Shown piece by piece: positions 40,037-49,381 of a stretch of DNA of 64,000 nt. Position numbers and translations under genes: made by a program. The stretch lies in NCBI GenBank assembly GCA_020633515.1, contig JACKDM010000004.1, positions 1 to 64,000 on the forward strand, read 5' to 3'. Below the pieces are notes generated by a model. That model saw only the letters and a program-made list of their open reading frames with translations. It made no database searches and was not told the origin of the DNA. Positions within the stretch are counted from its first letter, which is position 1. Every line of letters starts with the position of its first letter. Source of the DNA: Myxococcales bacterium (GTDB lineage: Bacteria > Myxococcota > Bradymonadia > UBA7976 > UBA1532).

Positions 40037-42205
40037 ATGATGCGGCGAGTGATGGCGTGGCGAGCGTCGGAGTCGGTGGCGGTGCTGGCGGCGGTGCTGG
40101 CGGCGGGGCTGGCGGCGGGGCTTTGGGGGTGCGACGACGAGGCGGAGGCGGTCGATGGGGGGCCGGCGGTCGAGGCGGGTCCGCCCGATTCGGGGGTGGC
40201 GGCCGACGAGGGGCTGGCGGACGAGGGCGCGCCGCTGCCGGAGGGCACGGCGGGCTGCGATGGCTTGCAGGACGAGGTCTGCGCGTGGCCGTGGCCGTCG
40301 AATGTGTACCTGGAGCCGGATCCGGCGCGGGTGACGGGCTATACGCTGCGCTTCGGGGCGGCGTCGCTGCCGGCGAGCACGCTGGCGGGGCCGGTCGATC
40401 CGGCGCCGTTCACCCGGATGGATGGCTATGGGCTCGGCACGCCGATCATGGCGTGGTTCCCGGGGGTCGATCCGGCGCAGTTGCCCGATGAGACGGCGAT
40501 CGAGGCGTCGCTGGCGAGCGACGCGGCGGCGCTGTTGTTCGCGGTGGGTGAGGCGGGGCTGGTGCGGGTGCCGTACTTCGTCGACCTCGACGCGAAGGCG
40601 CGGGCGGGTGAGCCGAAGGCGGTGATCATGCGGCCGGCGGTGATCCTGGAGCCGGATACGCGCTACATCGTGGCGTTCCGGGGGCTGCGGACGGCGGAGG
40701 GGGCGGCGATCGAGCCGAGCGCGGCGTTCGCGGCGCTGCGCGACGGGCGGACGCGCGGGCACGCGCTGCTCGGGCCGCGGCAGGCGCGCTTCGACGAGGT
40801 CTTCGCGCTGCTCGCGGGCGCGGGGGTGGCGCGGGAGACGCTGACGCTCGCGTGGGACTTCCACACGGCGAGCAGCGACGCGTTGACCGGGCGGCTGCGG
40901 CACATGGTCGCCGACGCGCTGCGGGTGGTGGGCGAGGACGGGCCAGAGCTGGTGGTCGATGTGGTCGATGCGTACAGCGCAGAGCCCGATGATGCCATGG
41001 GGCGGACCTACAACCCCTACATCGCCTATCGCATCAAGGGTCACTTCCGCGCGCCGCATTACATGAAGGTGGCCGAGCCCTGGATGGGCAAGCAGGGCTG
41101 GGTGTTCAACCTGGGTGCGGATGGCATGCCGACGCAGGATGGGTGGCGGGAGGACGTGCAGTTCTATGCGACGATCCCACACTCGGCGCTCGATGGCACG
41201 CCGCATGGGTTGATCAACCACGGGCATGGCATGTTCGGCGACGCGAAGGACGCGGCCGATCTGGGGTGGACGCGGCTGTGTGGCAAGTATCCGCCGCGGG
41301 AGTGCGGGTGGTTCCATGGGCGGGTGGATCAGAACCATGGGTTCATCACCTATGCGGTGGATCTGGTGGGCATGAGTCAGTTCGATCGGGATGAGTATGC
41401 CGTCGAGGTGCTGACCGATCTGAGTCGCTTCACCTGGTTGACCGATCGGCTGCATCAGGGGCTGGTGGAGTATGTGTTGATCACGCGGGCGATGCAGCGG
41501 CGGTTCGCGGCGCTGCCGGAGGTGGCGGCGCTCGGGGTGCAGGTGAACGCGGCGGAGAGCTACTACTGGGGGATCAGCCAGGGCGCGATCTTCGGGCCGA
41601 CGTTCGTGGCGGTGAGCCCGGACGTGGCGCGGGGCGCGCTCGGGGTGGCGGGCGCCAACTATTCGACGCTGTTGGAGCGGTCGCGCAACTTCGAGCAGTT
41701 CTTCGGGTTGCTCGCGGCGGTGTACCTCGATCGGCGCGATCAGTTGAGCCTGATCGCGCTGATGCAGCTCTTGTGGGATGGCACCGATGGGGTGAGCTAT
41801 TACCGGCACCTGAGCCTCGATCCGTTCGACGGGCAGGAGAATCAGGTGCTCGTCGACGTGGCGCGGGGTGACTATCAGGTGAGCCCGCTGACGATGGAGA
41901 CGGTGGCGCGGAGCGGGCTGGGGCTGGCGGTGATGGCGAACTACGACGATGAGCGCGAAGTGCCGCTGGTGAGCGCGCAGGCGTATCCGCACGTGGGGTC
42001 GGGGCTGGTGAACTGGCACTTCGGGAACGCGTGGCCGGCGCCGGGCAACCTGCCGCCGGCGGAGGACGGGGTGAACGGGGATCCGCACGAGTCGGCGCGG
42101 CACCTCGACGCGATGGTGGCGCAGATGGCGCACTTCTTCCGGACGGGGGAGATCATCGACGTCTGCGAGGGCGGGGTGTGTCCGGTGGTGCCGGCCGGGG
42201 AGTGA
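40037..42205 (+). CDS. Large lipoprotein with serine-hydrolase-like motif
   Basis: GGGGAGGAGG lies just before two adjacent ATGs (40037, 40040). The signal ends LAAGLWGCDDE, a lipobox. An Asp/Glu/Ala/Gly-rich linker leads into a roughly 660-residue exported domain. GISQGA near 41570 fits a GxSxG nucleophile elbow, and GLINHGHGMFGD near 41210 resembles an oxyanion loop, so an alpha/beta hydrolase is plausible. CDGLQDEVCAWPWPSNVYL at the domain start recurs in large myxobacterial lipoproteins. The catalytic Asp and His were not placed. Substrate unknown. It is monocistronic and converges on the M24 gene. Confidence 0.7.
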   Translation: MMRRVMAWRASESVAVLAAVLAAGLAAGLWGCDDEAEAVDGGPAVEAGPPDSGVAADEGLADEGAPLPEGTAGCDGLQDEVCAWPWPSNVYLEPDPARVTGYTLRFGAASLPASTLAGPVDPAPFTRMDGYGLGTPIMAWFPGVDPAQLPDETAIEASLASDAAALLFAVGEAGLVRVPYFVDLDAKARAGEPKAVIMRPAVILEPDTRYIVAFRGLRTAEGAAIEPSAAFAALRDGRTRGHALLGPRQARFDEVFALLAGAGVARETLTLAWDFHTASSDALTGRLRHMVADALRVVGEDGPELVVDVVDAYSAEPDDAMGRTYNPYIAYRIKGHFRAPHYMKVAEPWMGKQGWVFNLGADGMPTQDGWREDVQFYATIPHSALDGTPHGLINHGHGMFGDAKDAADLGWTRLCGKYPPRECGWFHGRVDQNHGFITYAVDLVGMSQFDRDEYAVEVLTDLSRFTWLTDRLHQGLVEYVLITRAMQRRFAALPEVAALGVQVNAAESYYWGISQGAIFGPTFVAVSPDVARGALGVAGANYSTLLERSRNFEQFFGLLAAVYLDRRDQLSLIALMQLLWDGTDGVSYYRHLSLDPFDGQENQVLVDVARGDYQVSPLTMETVARSGLGLAVMANYDDEREVPLVSAQAYPHVGSGLVNWHFGNAWPAPGNLPPAEDGVNGDPHESARHLDAMVAQMAHFFRTGEIIDVCEGGVCPVVPAGE

Positions 42206-42230
42206 TGGCGGGGCGGGCGGCCGCGGTGGC

Positions 42231-43547
42231 TCAGACGGCGAGCTTCTCGGTGCCGACGATGGCTTCGATCTCGTCGATCTCCTTGGGGATCTCGGCGGTG
42301 AGGATCTCGGGCGCGCCGTCGGTGACGTGGATGTCGTCTTCGATGCGGATCCCGATGCCGCGCCACTTCGCGTCGACGGTGTCGTCGTCGGGCGCGATGT
42401 AGAGGCCGGGCTCGATGGTGAGCACCATGCCGGGTTCGAGCGATCGGCTGGTGCCGCGGAGGTGGTAGCCGCCGACGTCGTGCACGTCCATGCCGAGCCA
42501 GTGGCTGGTGCGGTGCATGTAGAAGCGCTTGAAGGTCTCGTCTTCGATGAGCTTGTCGACCTTGCCGTCGAGGAGGCCGAGCTCGACGAGGCCTTCGACG
42601 AGGACCTTGACGGTGAGGTCGTGCACCGACTCGAAGGTGCGGCCGGGGCGGCAGTGGTCGATGGCGGCCTTCTGCGCCTCGAGGACGAGCGCGTAGATCG
42701 CGCGCTGGGGCTCGGTGAAGCGGCCGTCGACGGGCCAGGTGCGGGTGACGTCGGCGGCGTGGTAGTCGACCTCGCAGCCGGCGTCGACGAGGACGAGCTC
42801 GCCGGGCAACAGCTCGCGGTCGCCGGCGCGGTAGTGCAGCACGCAGGCGTTGGGGCCGCTGCCGACGATGGTCTGGTAGGCGTTGCGCATCGAGCCGCGC
42901 ACGCCCCAGGCGTATTCGAGCGCGGCGCGGAGCTCGTACTCGCGGAGGCCGGCGCGGGTGACGGCCATGGCGCGGCGGTGGCCGCGGGCGGTGAGCGCGG
43001 CGGCCTTCTTCATGGCGGCGAGCGCGGCGTCGTCCTTGACGAGGCGGAGCTCGTGGATGAGGGGCTCGGGGTCGAGGAGGTCGCCGGGGGTGTCGATGCC
43101 CTTGCGGCGGGCGCGGCGGGCGGTGGCGAGCGCGCGGAGGATGGTGCGGTCGTCGGCGTCGCGGCCGGGGCGGCCGAGGGCGTGGTAGAGGCGGGTGGCG
43201 CCGTGCAGGTACTCGGGGAGCTTCTCTTCGAGCGCGGTGATGGGCCAGGCGCGGTCGACGCCGAGGGTGGCGGCGGCGTCGTCGACGCCGAGGCGCTTGC
43301 CGTCCCAGACCTCGCGCTCGGGGTCCTTCTCGCGGAGGAAGAGCACGACGCGGTCGCCGGCGTCGCGGTGGGGGGCGACGACGAGCACGCACTCGGGCTC
43401 TTCGAAGCCGGTGAGGTAGTAGAGGTCGGAGTCCTGCCGGTAGTCGTGGTGGACGTCGTTGTTGCGGATGGTCTCGGGCGCGGCGAAGAAGATCGCGACG
43501 GCGTCCCGCATGCGGCGGACGAGTTGGTGGCGGCGCTCGGTGTACAT
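42231..43547 (-). CDS. pepP: Xaa-Pro aminopeptidase, M24B family
   Basis: ATG at 43547 follows GGAGAGCCGACC. The 438-residue protein has the N-terminal creatinase-like domain (RNNDVHHDYRQDSDLYYLTG) and a pita-bread catalytic domain. Metal ligands are visible: Asp in LVDAGCEVDYHAADVTRTWPV, His in HRTSHWLGMDVHDVGG, Glu in LTIEPGLYI and Glu in GIRIEDDIHV. All five ligands of aminopeptidase P are present, so an active Mn-dependent cytoplasmic enzyme removing residues before proline is expected. Confidence 0.93.
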   Translation of the reverse strand: MYTERRHQLVRRMRDAVAIFFAAPETIRNNDVHHDYRQDSDLYYLTGFEEPECVLVVAPHRDAGDRVVLFLREKDPEREVWDGKRLGVDDAAATLGVDRAWPITALEEKLPEYLHGATRLYHALGRPGRDADDRTILRALATARRARRKGIDTPGDLLDPEPLIHELRLVKDDAALAAMKKAAALTARGHRRAMAVTRAGLREYELRAALEYAWGVRGSMRNAYQTIVGSGPNACVLHYRAGDRELLPGELVLVDAGCEVDYHAADVTRTWPVDGRFTEPQRAIYALVLEAQKAAIDHCRPGRTFESVHDLTVKVLVEGLVELGLLDGKVDKLIEDETFKRFYMHRTSHWLGMDVHDVGGYHLRGTSRSLEPGMVLTIEPGLYIAPDDDTVDAKWRGIGIRIEDDIHVTDGAPEILTAEIPKEIDEIEAIVGTEKLAV

Positions 43548-43562
43548 GGTCGGCTCTCCGGC

Positions 43563-43618
43563 GAGGACGGCCCCGCTTGGGGCGGTCCTCAATAGCAGGG
43601 ATGCCGGAGGGGGGCCAA
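43563..43618 (-). promoter_or_regulatory. Inverted repeat and weak promoter before the M24 gene
   Basis: Arms GAGGACGGCCCC (43563-43574) and GGGGCGGTCCTC (43579-43590) pair with one mismatch around a 4-nt loop, 15 nt upstream of the start codon. A weak promoter, TTGGCC (43618-43613) and TATTGA (43594-43589) with an 18-nt spacer, abuts it, so it could be an operator or a leader hairpin. Confidence 0.4.
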
Positions 43619-43662
43619 GTGCGAAAAGCGGGCGGGGCGGGCGCGTGAGGGTCGGTGCGGGG

Positions 43663-44217
43663 TCAGTGCGCGGTGGCGGGGCGGAGGCGGATCTCGGCGG
43701 GCGAGAGGGCCTCGAGCTCGGGGGCGACGGCGGCGTCGTCGAGCGTGGGCGCGGTGACGGGCATGGGCTCGGCGAGGATGCGGCGGAGGCCGTCGAGGGC
43801 GTCGGTGAGGACCGCGCCGCCTTCGTCGCCGACGACGACCATGAGGAAGTCGCGGCCGCCGGCGGTGAAGGTCTGGGCGACGCGGGCGCCGTCGGGGAGG
43901 AAGGGGTCCTTCTGCGGGCGGCGGCCGAAGGTGCGGAGGCGCTCGACGAGGCGGGCGGCGCGGCCGGCGGGGCGGCGGTCGCTCTGGAAGTCGGCGAGCG
44001 CGGCGCGGGCGACGGCGCGGCTGGTGCGGTCGGCGGCGCGGGCGGCGATGAAGCCGCCCTCCATGAAGGGCTTGCCTTCGACCCCGGCGACGATCTCGCC
44101 CTGCATGTCGGCGAGCACGACCGCGCGGGGGCGGTGGCGGCGGGCGACGTTGATCAGGTACTGCCGGGTCGCCAGATCGGGGCGGCGGCTGCGATGGGCA
44201 CGGCGTTCGACGAGCAT
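43663..44217 (-). CDS. Conserved-looking small protein of unknown function
   Basis: ATG at 44217 with GAGGGGG upstream gives 184 residues. Strand-like segments RPRAVVLADMQGEIVAGVEG and DFLMVVVGDEGGAVL, with a basic helix between, faintly recall Roadblock/LC7-type GAP-binding folds, but I do not assign it. There is no signal peptide or membrane helix. It is monocistronic under a good promoter with a palindrome, so it may be regulated. Confidence 0.6.
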   Translation of the reverse strand: MLVERRAHRSRRPDLATRQYLINVARRHRPRAVVLADMQGEIVAGVEGKPFMEGGFIAARAADRTSRAVARAALADFQSDRRPAGRAARLVERLRTFGRRPQKDPFLPDGARVAQTFTAGGRDFLMVVVGDEGGAVLTDALDGLRRILAEPMPVTAPTLDDAAVAPELEALSPAEIRLRPATAH

Positions 44218-44259
44218 GTGCACCCCCTCGTGGGTCGATGGCCTCAGCGGATGAGGGTG

Positions 44260-44297
44260 ACTGTATTCGGTTGTCCTACATGTAGTCAAGAAGACTA
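44260..44297 (-). promoter_or_regulatory. Promoter with overlapping palindromes before the 43663-44217 gene
   Basis: On the minus strand: TTGACT (44289-44284), 18-nt spacer, TACAGT (44265-44260). A perfect palindrome CTACATGTAG (44276-44285) overlaps the -35 edge, and TAGTC/GACTA arms (44283-44287, 44293-44297) form a second inverted repeat over the -35. This AT-rich island in GC-rich DNA looks like an operator. Confidence 0.65.
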
Positions 44298-44330
44298 CCG
44301 GACGATTTTTGCGATTTTTCCGGGCCCGGG

Positions 44331-47300
44331 TCAGGCGCTCCCGGGTGAGGGCAGCGTCGGGCCCTCGGCCCCGGCCTCGGCGGCCGCGTCGGCGTCGGGC
44401 AGGTGCGAGGGCGGCTTCAGGCCGAAGGCGTGGCGGACGCGGACGACGGTGGAGTCGAGGAGCGAGTAGAGCACCGGCACGATGACGAGGGTGAGGAAGG
44501 TGCCGAAGGTGAGGCCGGCGACGATGGTGGTCCCCATCGGGCCCCAGAACTGGGTGTTCTCCGAGCCGATGCGGAAGTCGGGTTCGAGCGCGGTGAAGAG
44601 GCCGACGAAGTCGATGTTGATGCCGAACGTGAGCGGGATGAGGCCGAGCACGGTGGTCATCGCGGTGAGCAGCACCGGGCGGAGGCGGGTCGCGCCGGCT
44701 TCGATGATGGCCTCCTGCTTGTCGAGGCCGCGCTGGCGGAGCTGCTGGGTGTAGTCGATGAGCACGATGCTGTTGTTGACGACGATGCCGGCGAGGCTGA
44801 TGACCCCGATGAAGGTGAAGAGGCTGAACGGGGTGCGGGTGATGATGAGCCCGAGCAGGACGCCGATCATCGAGAGGCCGACGGCGAGCATGATGATGAA
44901 GGGGAGCACCACCGAGTTGAACTGCGCGATGAGGATCATGAGGATCAGCGCGCAGCCGATGGTGAGCGCGGTGGAGAGGAAGCCGAACGCCTCCTGCTGC
45001 TCCTCGCTCTCGCCGGTGTACTTGACGGTGTAGCCGGGCGGGAGCTGCTTGATGTAGTCGGCGAGCTCCTGCTGCACGCTCATGAGGAGCGCCTGGGCGT
45101 TGACGCCACTGGCGGCGTTGCCCTGCACGGTGACGACGCGCTGGAGGTCGAGGCGGGTGATCGAGCCGAGGCCGCCGCCGAGTTCGAAGTCGGCGAACGA
45201 GACGACGGGGATCTGCTGGCCTTCGTGGAGCACGGTGAGGCCGCGCACGGCGTCGAGCGAGGAGCGGTCCTTCTCGGCGAGGCGGACGGTGATGTCGTAC
45301 TCGTCCTTGCCGGTGCGGTAGGTGCTGGCCTTGGCGCCGTTGATCGCGGTGCGGATGGTGCTGGCGATGAGGCGGGTGTTGAGGCCGAAGCGGCCGGCGC
45401 GCTCGCGGTCGATGTCGACGCGGAGCTCGGGGCGGCCGGTGTTGAGGTTGTCGCGGAGGTCGACGAGGCCCTGGATGCGGCCGGCGTCGGCGGCGGCGGC
45501 GAGGCGGCTCTTGACCTCCGACGAGATGTGCACGATCTCCTCGAAGCGGGGGCCGGAGATCTCGATGTTGACCGGCGCGCCGGTGGGCGGGCCGGCCTGG
45601 TCGCGCTTGAACTCGATCTCGGTGCCGGGGATGCCCTGGAGCTGGTCGCGGAGGTTGCGCAGCGTCTCGGTGCTCGACTCGACGCGGTCCTTGAAGTCGA
45701 CGAGGTTGAGGCTGACGACGCTGCGCTCGGGGCTGGCGGCGCCGCCGCCGAACATGGCGTCGCCGCCGACGCCGACGTTGACGAGCACGTTCTCGACGGC
45801 CGCCTTGCTCTCGGGGTCGGTCTCGAGGAGCGCGTCGAGCTTCTCGGTGGCCTGGATGGCGAAGCGGTTGCTGGCCTCGATGTTGGTGCCGAGCGCGCCT
45901 TCGACGACGACCTGGACCTGGTTGGGGTCGGTCTCGGGGAAGAAGGCGACGCCGGTGGGGGCGACGAAGAACATGCCGACGATCGCGAAGAGGCCGCCGA
46001 GGGTGCAGTTGAGGAGGCGGGCGCGGTTGTCGGTGAGGATGAAGCGGCGAGGCTTGAAGACGAGGCGGATGAGGAAGCCGATGACGCCGCAGGCGACGAT
46101 GATGGCGGGCATGAGCATCAGCTCGACGAAGGTGACCGGGTCGACCTCGCGGGCGAGCGAGATGAGGAAGAGCACGCCGAACATGACGAGGCCGAAGGCG
46201 AGGCCGGCGAGCACGCTCTTGCCGCCGCCGAGGATGAGCGACTCGAGGGTGTGCACGATGATGCCGACGAGGCCGATGAGGGCGAGGGCGCCGGCGGGCA
46301 TGAGGAGCACCATGGCGGATTGCTGGCCGAAGGCGGCGGCGACGAAGCCGCCGAGCACGGCGAGCACGGCGCCGGCGGCGAAGCTGCCGAGCGCGGTGGC
46401 GTTGCGCCAGTAGGCGGCGCGGGCGGTGTAGTCGCGCTCGAGCATCCAGCGGAGGAAGCGGCGGTAGCCGCGGATGACGGCGGGCAGCCCCTTGCTCATG
46501 AAGTAGGCGCCCATGCGGCGGAAGACGAGGAGGTGGAGCGCGACGAGCGCGACGGTGCAGCCGGTGAGGATGGCGAGGGTGATGGGGTTGGCGATGGCGA
46601 GGACGAGGCCGACGACGATCGCGGCGAGCACGGCGGCGATGCGGCGGCGGCGGGCGCCGCGGCGGTGGAACTCGTCGTCGGCGGCGTGCAGCGCGCGCTC
46701 CTCGGCGCCGGGCTCGGCGAAGTAGCCGGTCAGCACGGGGTTGATGACGAGCGCGACGAAGAGCGAGGCGGAGAGGGTGACGATGAGGGTGAGGGGCATG
46801 AAGCCCATGAACTCACCGATGATGCCGGGCCAGAACATCATGGGCACGAAGACGGCGACCGTGGTGGCGGTCGACGCGACGACCGCCATGCCGACCTCGT
46901 CGGTGCCTTTGCGGGCCGCTTCGAAGCGGTCGTAGCCCATCTCGATGAAGCGGTAGATGTTCTCGACGATGACGATCGCGTTGTCGACCATCATGCCGAG
47001 CGCGATGATGAGGCTGAAAAGAATAATGAAGTTGAGGGTTTGACCCATCGCGAGGAAGACGATGAAGGTCGTGACCATCGAGAGCGGGATGGCGACGCCG
47101 ACGAGGATCGAGGTGCGGACGCCGAGGAAGAACAAGAGCACGGCGACGACGAAGATGAGGCCGCTGATGATGTTGTTCTCGAGGTCGAGCACGAGCGCTT
47201 CGACGTTCTCGCTCTGGTCGCCGGTGATGAGGGTCTGGGTGCCGGGCGGGAACTCGAAGCGGGCGATGGTGGCCTCGACGGCCTCGGCGGTGTCGAGGAT

Positions 47301-48218
47301 GTTCTCGCCGGAGCGCTTCTTGACGTTGAGGGTGATGACCTGGGCGTAGGTGGTCTGGTCGAGCTGCTCATAGCCGCTGTCGGTCTCGCGTTTGAGGACG
47401 CGGAGGCGGGCGTAGCTCTGGCGCTCCTTGAAGCCGAAGACGACCTCGGCGACGTCGCGGATGTAGATGGGGGTGTCGTCGGGGGCCTTGATGACGAGGT
47501 CTTCGATGACGCGGGGGTCGTCGAACTCGCCGTCGACGCGGACGAGGTAGTTCTGGCGGTCGACGTCGATGGAGCCGCCGGGCAGGTTGGTGTTCTCCTG
47601 CGAGACGGTCTTGATGATGTCGTCGAAGGTGACGTTGTAGGCCTTGAGCCGGGAGAGGTCGACGTTGACCTGCACCTCGCGTTCGCGGCCGCCGATGAGG
47701 TCGACCTCGAGCACGCTGGCGATGGCTTCGAGCTCGTCCTGGAGCGCCTCGGCGACCTGCTTGAGCCGCGAGAGCGGGTAGCTGGCGGCGAGGTTGATCG
47801 ACATGATGGGGAACTCGGAGAGGTCGATCTCGGAGACGATGGGGTCTTCGGCGTCCTCGGGGAGCTCGGGCTTGGCGAGGTCGACCTTGTCGCGGACCTT
47901 CTGGGTGGCGTCGTCGATGGCGATGTCGGGCGTGAACTCGATGACGATGGTGGAGACGCCCTCGGTGCTCGTCGAGCGGATGTTGTCGATGCCGTTGATG
48001 CCCTGCACCTCCTGCTCGATGGGCTGGGTGATGAGGCTCTCGACGTCCTTGGGGCTCGCGCCGGGGTAGAGGGTCGTGATGACGATGTTGGGGATCTCGA
48101 TCGAGGGGCTCGACTCCTTGGGGAGCGCGACATAGGCGTAGAGCCCGCCCGCGGAGATCAGCGCGGTCATCACCAGCACGCTGACCCGGAGGTTGATGGC
48201 GGTCTCGATGATCTTCAT
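44331..48218 (-). CDS. RND family efflux pump inner-membrane subunit with extra membrane segments
   Basis: The 1295-residue protein starts IIETAINLRVSVLVMTALI and has RND landmarks: GASPKDVESLITQPIE, the TM4 proton-relay Asp segment GMMVDNAIVIVENI, and a second-half LAGIVVNNSIVLIDYT. Usual RND pumps have about 1030-1060 residues. The excess lies between TM6 and the TM7-like segment (residues about 501-735, near 46010-46720), where about six additional hydrophobic stretches flank the normal amphipathic helix RGYRRFLRWMLERD. Its ATG overlaps the adaptor stop. It acts with the adaptor and TolC-like channel to export hydrophobic compounds by proton antiport. Confidence 0.93.
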   Translation of the reverse strand: MKIIETAINLRVSVLVMTALISAGGLYAYVALPKESSPSIEIPNIVITTLYPGASPKDVESLITQPIEQEVQGINGIDNIRSTSTEGVSTIVIEFTPDIAIDDATQKVRDKVDLAKPELPEDAEDPIVSEIDLSEFPIMSINLAASYPLSRLKQVAEALQDELEAIASVLEVDLIGGREREVQVNVDLSRLKAYNVTFDDIIKTVSQENTNLPGGSIDVDRQNYLVRVDGEFDDPRVIEDLVIKAPDDTPIYIRDVAEVVFGFKERQSYARLRVLKRETDSGYEQLDQTTYAQVITLNVKKRSGENILDTAEAVEATIARFEFPPGTQTLITGDQSENVEALVLDLENNIISGLIFVVAVLLFFLGVRTSILVGVAIPLSMVTTFIVFLAMGQTLNFIILFSLIIALGMMVDNAIVIVENIYRFIEMGYDRFEAARKGTDEVGMAVVASTATTVAVFVPMMFWPGIIGEFMGFMPLTLIVTLSASLFVALVINPVLTGYFAEPGAEERALHAADDEFHRRGARRRRIAAVLAAIVVGLVLAIANPITLAILTGCTVALVALHLLVFRRMGAYFMSKGLPAVIRGYRRFLRWMLERDYTARAAYWRNATALGSFAAGAVLAVLGGFVAAAFGQQSAMVLLMPAGALALIGLVGIIVHTLESLILGGGKSVLAGLAFGLVMFGVLFLISLAREVDPVTFVELMLMPAIIVACGVIGFLIRLVFKPRRFILTDNRARLLNCTLGGLFAIVGMFFVAPTGVAFFPETDPNQVQVVVEGALGTNIEASNRFAIQATEKLDALLETDPESKAAVENVLVNVGVGGDAMFGGGAASPERSVVSLNLVDFKDRVESSTETLRNLRDQLQGIPGTEIEFKRDQAGPPTGAPVNIEISGPRFEEIVHISSEVKSRLAAAADAGRIQGLVDLRDNLNTGRPELRVDIDRERAGRFGLNTRLIASTIRTAINGAKASTYRTGKDEYDITVRLAEKDRSSLDAVRGLTVLHEGQQIPVVSFADFELGGGLGSITRLDLQRVVTVQGNAASGVNAQALLMSVQQELADYIKQLPPGYTVKYTGESEEQQEAFGFLSTALTIGCALILMILIAQFNSVVLPFIIMLAVGLSMIGVLLGLIITRTPFSLFTFIGVISLAGIVVNNSIVLIDYTQQLRQRGLDKQEAIIEAGATRLRPVLLTAMTTVLGLIPLTFGINIDFVGLFTALEPDFRIGSENTQFWGPMGTTIVAGLTFGTFLTLVIVPVLYSLLDSTVVRVRHAFGLKPPSHLPDADAAAEAGAEGPTLPSPGSA

Positions 48219-49381
48219 CGGGCGTCGCTCGCGACGATGGAGACGGGCTCGTCGGCGTTGAGGGTGGTCTGGCCGACGGTGACGACGCGGTCGCCGGCGG
48301 CGATGCCTTCGATGACCTGGACCTGTTCGCCGGAGCGGGCGCCGAGCTGGACCTTGCGGCGGTGGGCGACGGGGCCTTCGGGGGTGTCTTCGATGACGAA
48401 GAGGCCGTCGCCGGTCTCGTCGCGCACGATGGCGGCGAGGGGGACGACGAGCGCGCCGGGGTGGCGGGCGCGGACGACCTGGACGCGGGCGATCATCTGG
48501 GGCTTGAGGAGGCCGTCGGGGTTTTCGATGACGGCCTCGACGGGGAAGGTGCGGGTCTTCGGGTCGATGGCGCTGCCGACGAAGGTGACCTCGGCCTCGC
48601 GGGGCGGGATGCCGTAGGCGTTGAAGGCGACGTCGACGGCGGCGCCCTGGCGGACGTCGGTGGCGTAGCGTTCGGGGATGCCGGCGACGACCTTGACCCG
48701 GCCGACGTCGACGAGGCGGAGCACGGGCTGGCCGGGGGTGATCTGCTCGCCGGGTTCGACGCTGCGGGACTCGACGCGGCCGGCGAAGGGCGCGACGACG
48801 CTGGTGTTTTCGAGCTGGGCCTGGGCTTGCGCGAGCGCGGCGCGGGACTGGGCGAGCTGGGCCTCGGCCTGGCGGCTCTGGCCGCGGATGTTCTCGAATT
48901 CGAGGGGGCTGATGATGTTCTGCTCGACGAGGGGCTTCTGGCGGTCGAGCGTGTCGCGGGCGAGGTCGACGCCGGACTGGGCGGCGGAGACCTGGGCGCG
49001 GGCCTGGGCGATGCCGGCGCGGGCGAGCGTGGGGTCGAGGCGGGCGACGATCTGGCCCTTCTGCACGCGGTCGCCGCGCTCGGCGATGGTCTCGACGGTG
49101 CCGGCGGCGCGGGCGGAGAGGGTGGCGTCTTCGATGGCTTCGATGGCCGCGGTGACCTCGACGCGCTCGTCGAAGTCGGTGGGGCGGACCTCGACGACCT
49201 CGACGCGGCGCTCGGCGCGGGGGGCCTTGGCCGGGGCGGCGGGGGCACCGGCGGCGGCGGGCTGGCCGGCGGCGGGCTGGCCGGCGGCGGGTGGGGTGCC
49301 TTCACCGCCGGGGGGCTGGCAGGCGACGCAGACGAGCGCCAGCAGGGCGGCGTAGCGCCTCGATGTCAGGGTCTTGCTCAT
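48215..49381 (-). CDS. RND efflux periplasmic adaptor (membrane fusion) lipoprotein
   Basis: The 388-residue protein has a lipobox (ALVCVACQPP), a Pro/Ala/Gly spacer, lipoyl-like halves (TLSARAAGTVETIAERGDRVQKG and VVAPFAGRVESRSVEPGEQI), a coiled-coil hairpin between them, and a beta-barrel/proximal domain (FVGSAIDPKTRTFPVEAVIEN). This is standard MacA/AcrA architecture. Both ends overlap neighbours by ATGA, indicating strict co-translation of outer channel, adaptor and pump. Confidence 0.93.
   Translation of the reverse strand: MSKTLTSRRYAALLALVCVACQPPGGEGTPPAAGQPAAGQPAAAGAPAAPAKAPRAERRVEVVEVRPTDFDERVEVTAAIEAIEDATLSARAAGTVETIAERGDRVQKGQIVARLDPTLARAGIAQARAQVSAAQSGVDLARDTLDRQKPLVEQNIISPLEFENIRGQSRQAEAQLAQSRAALAQAQAQLENTSVVAPFAGRVESRSVEPGEQITPGQPVLRLVDVGRVKVVAGIPERYATDVRQGAAVDVAFNAYGIPPREAEVTFVGSAIDPKTRTFPVEAVIENPDGLLKPQMIARVQVVRARHPGALVVPLAAIVRDETGDGLFVIEDTPEGPVAHRRKVQLGARSGEQVQVIEGIAAGDRVVTVGQTTLNADEPVSIVASDAR

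Noticed and set aside
44300..44330. Terminator of the RND operon at the CCGGGCCCGG palindrome
   Set aside because: Read in the gene's direction, the palindrome is followed by A residues, not T; the stem is short.
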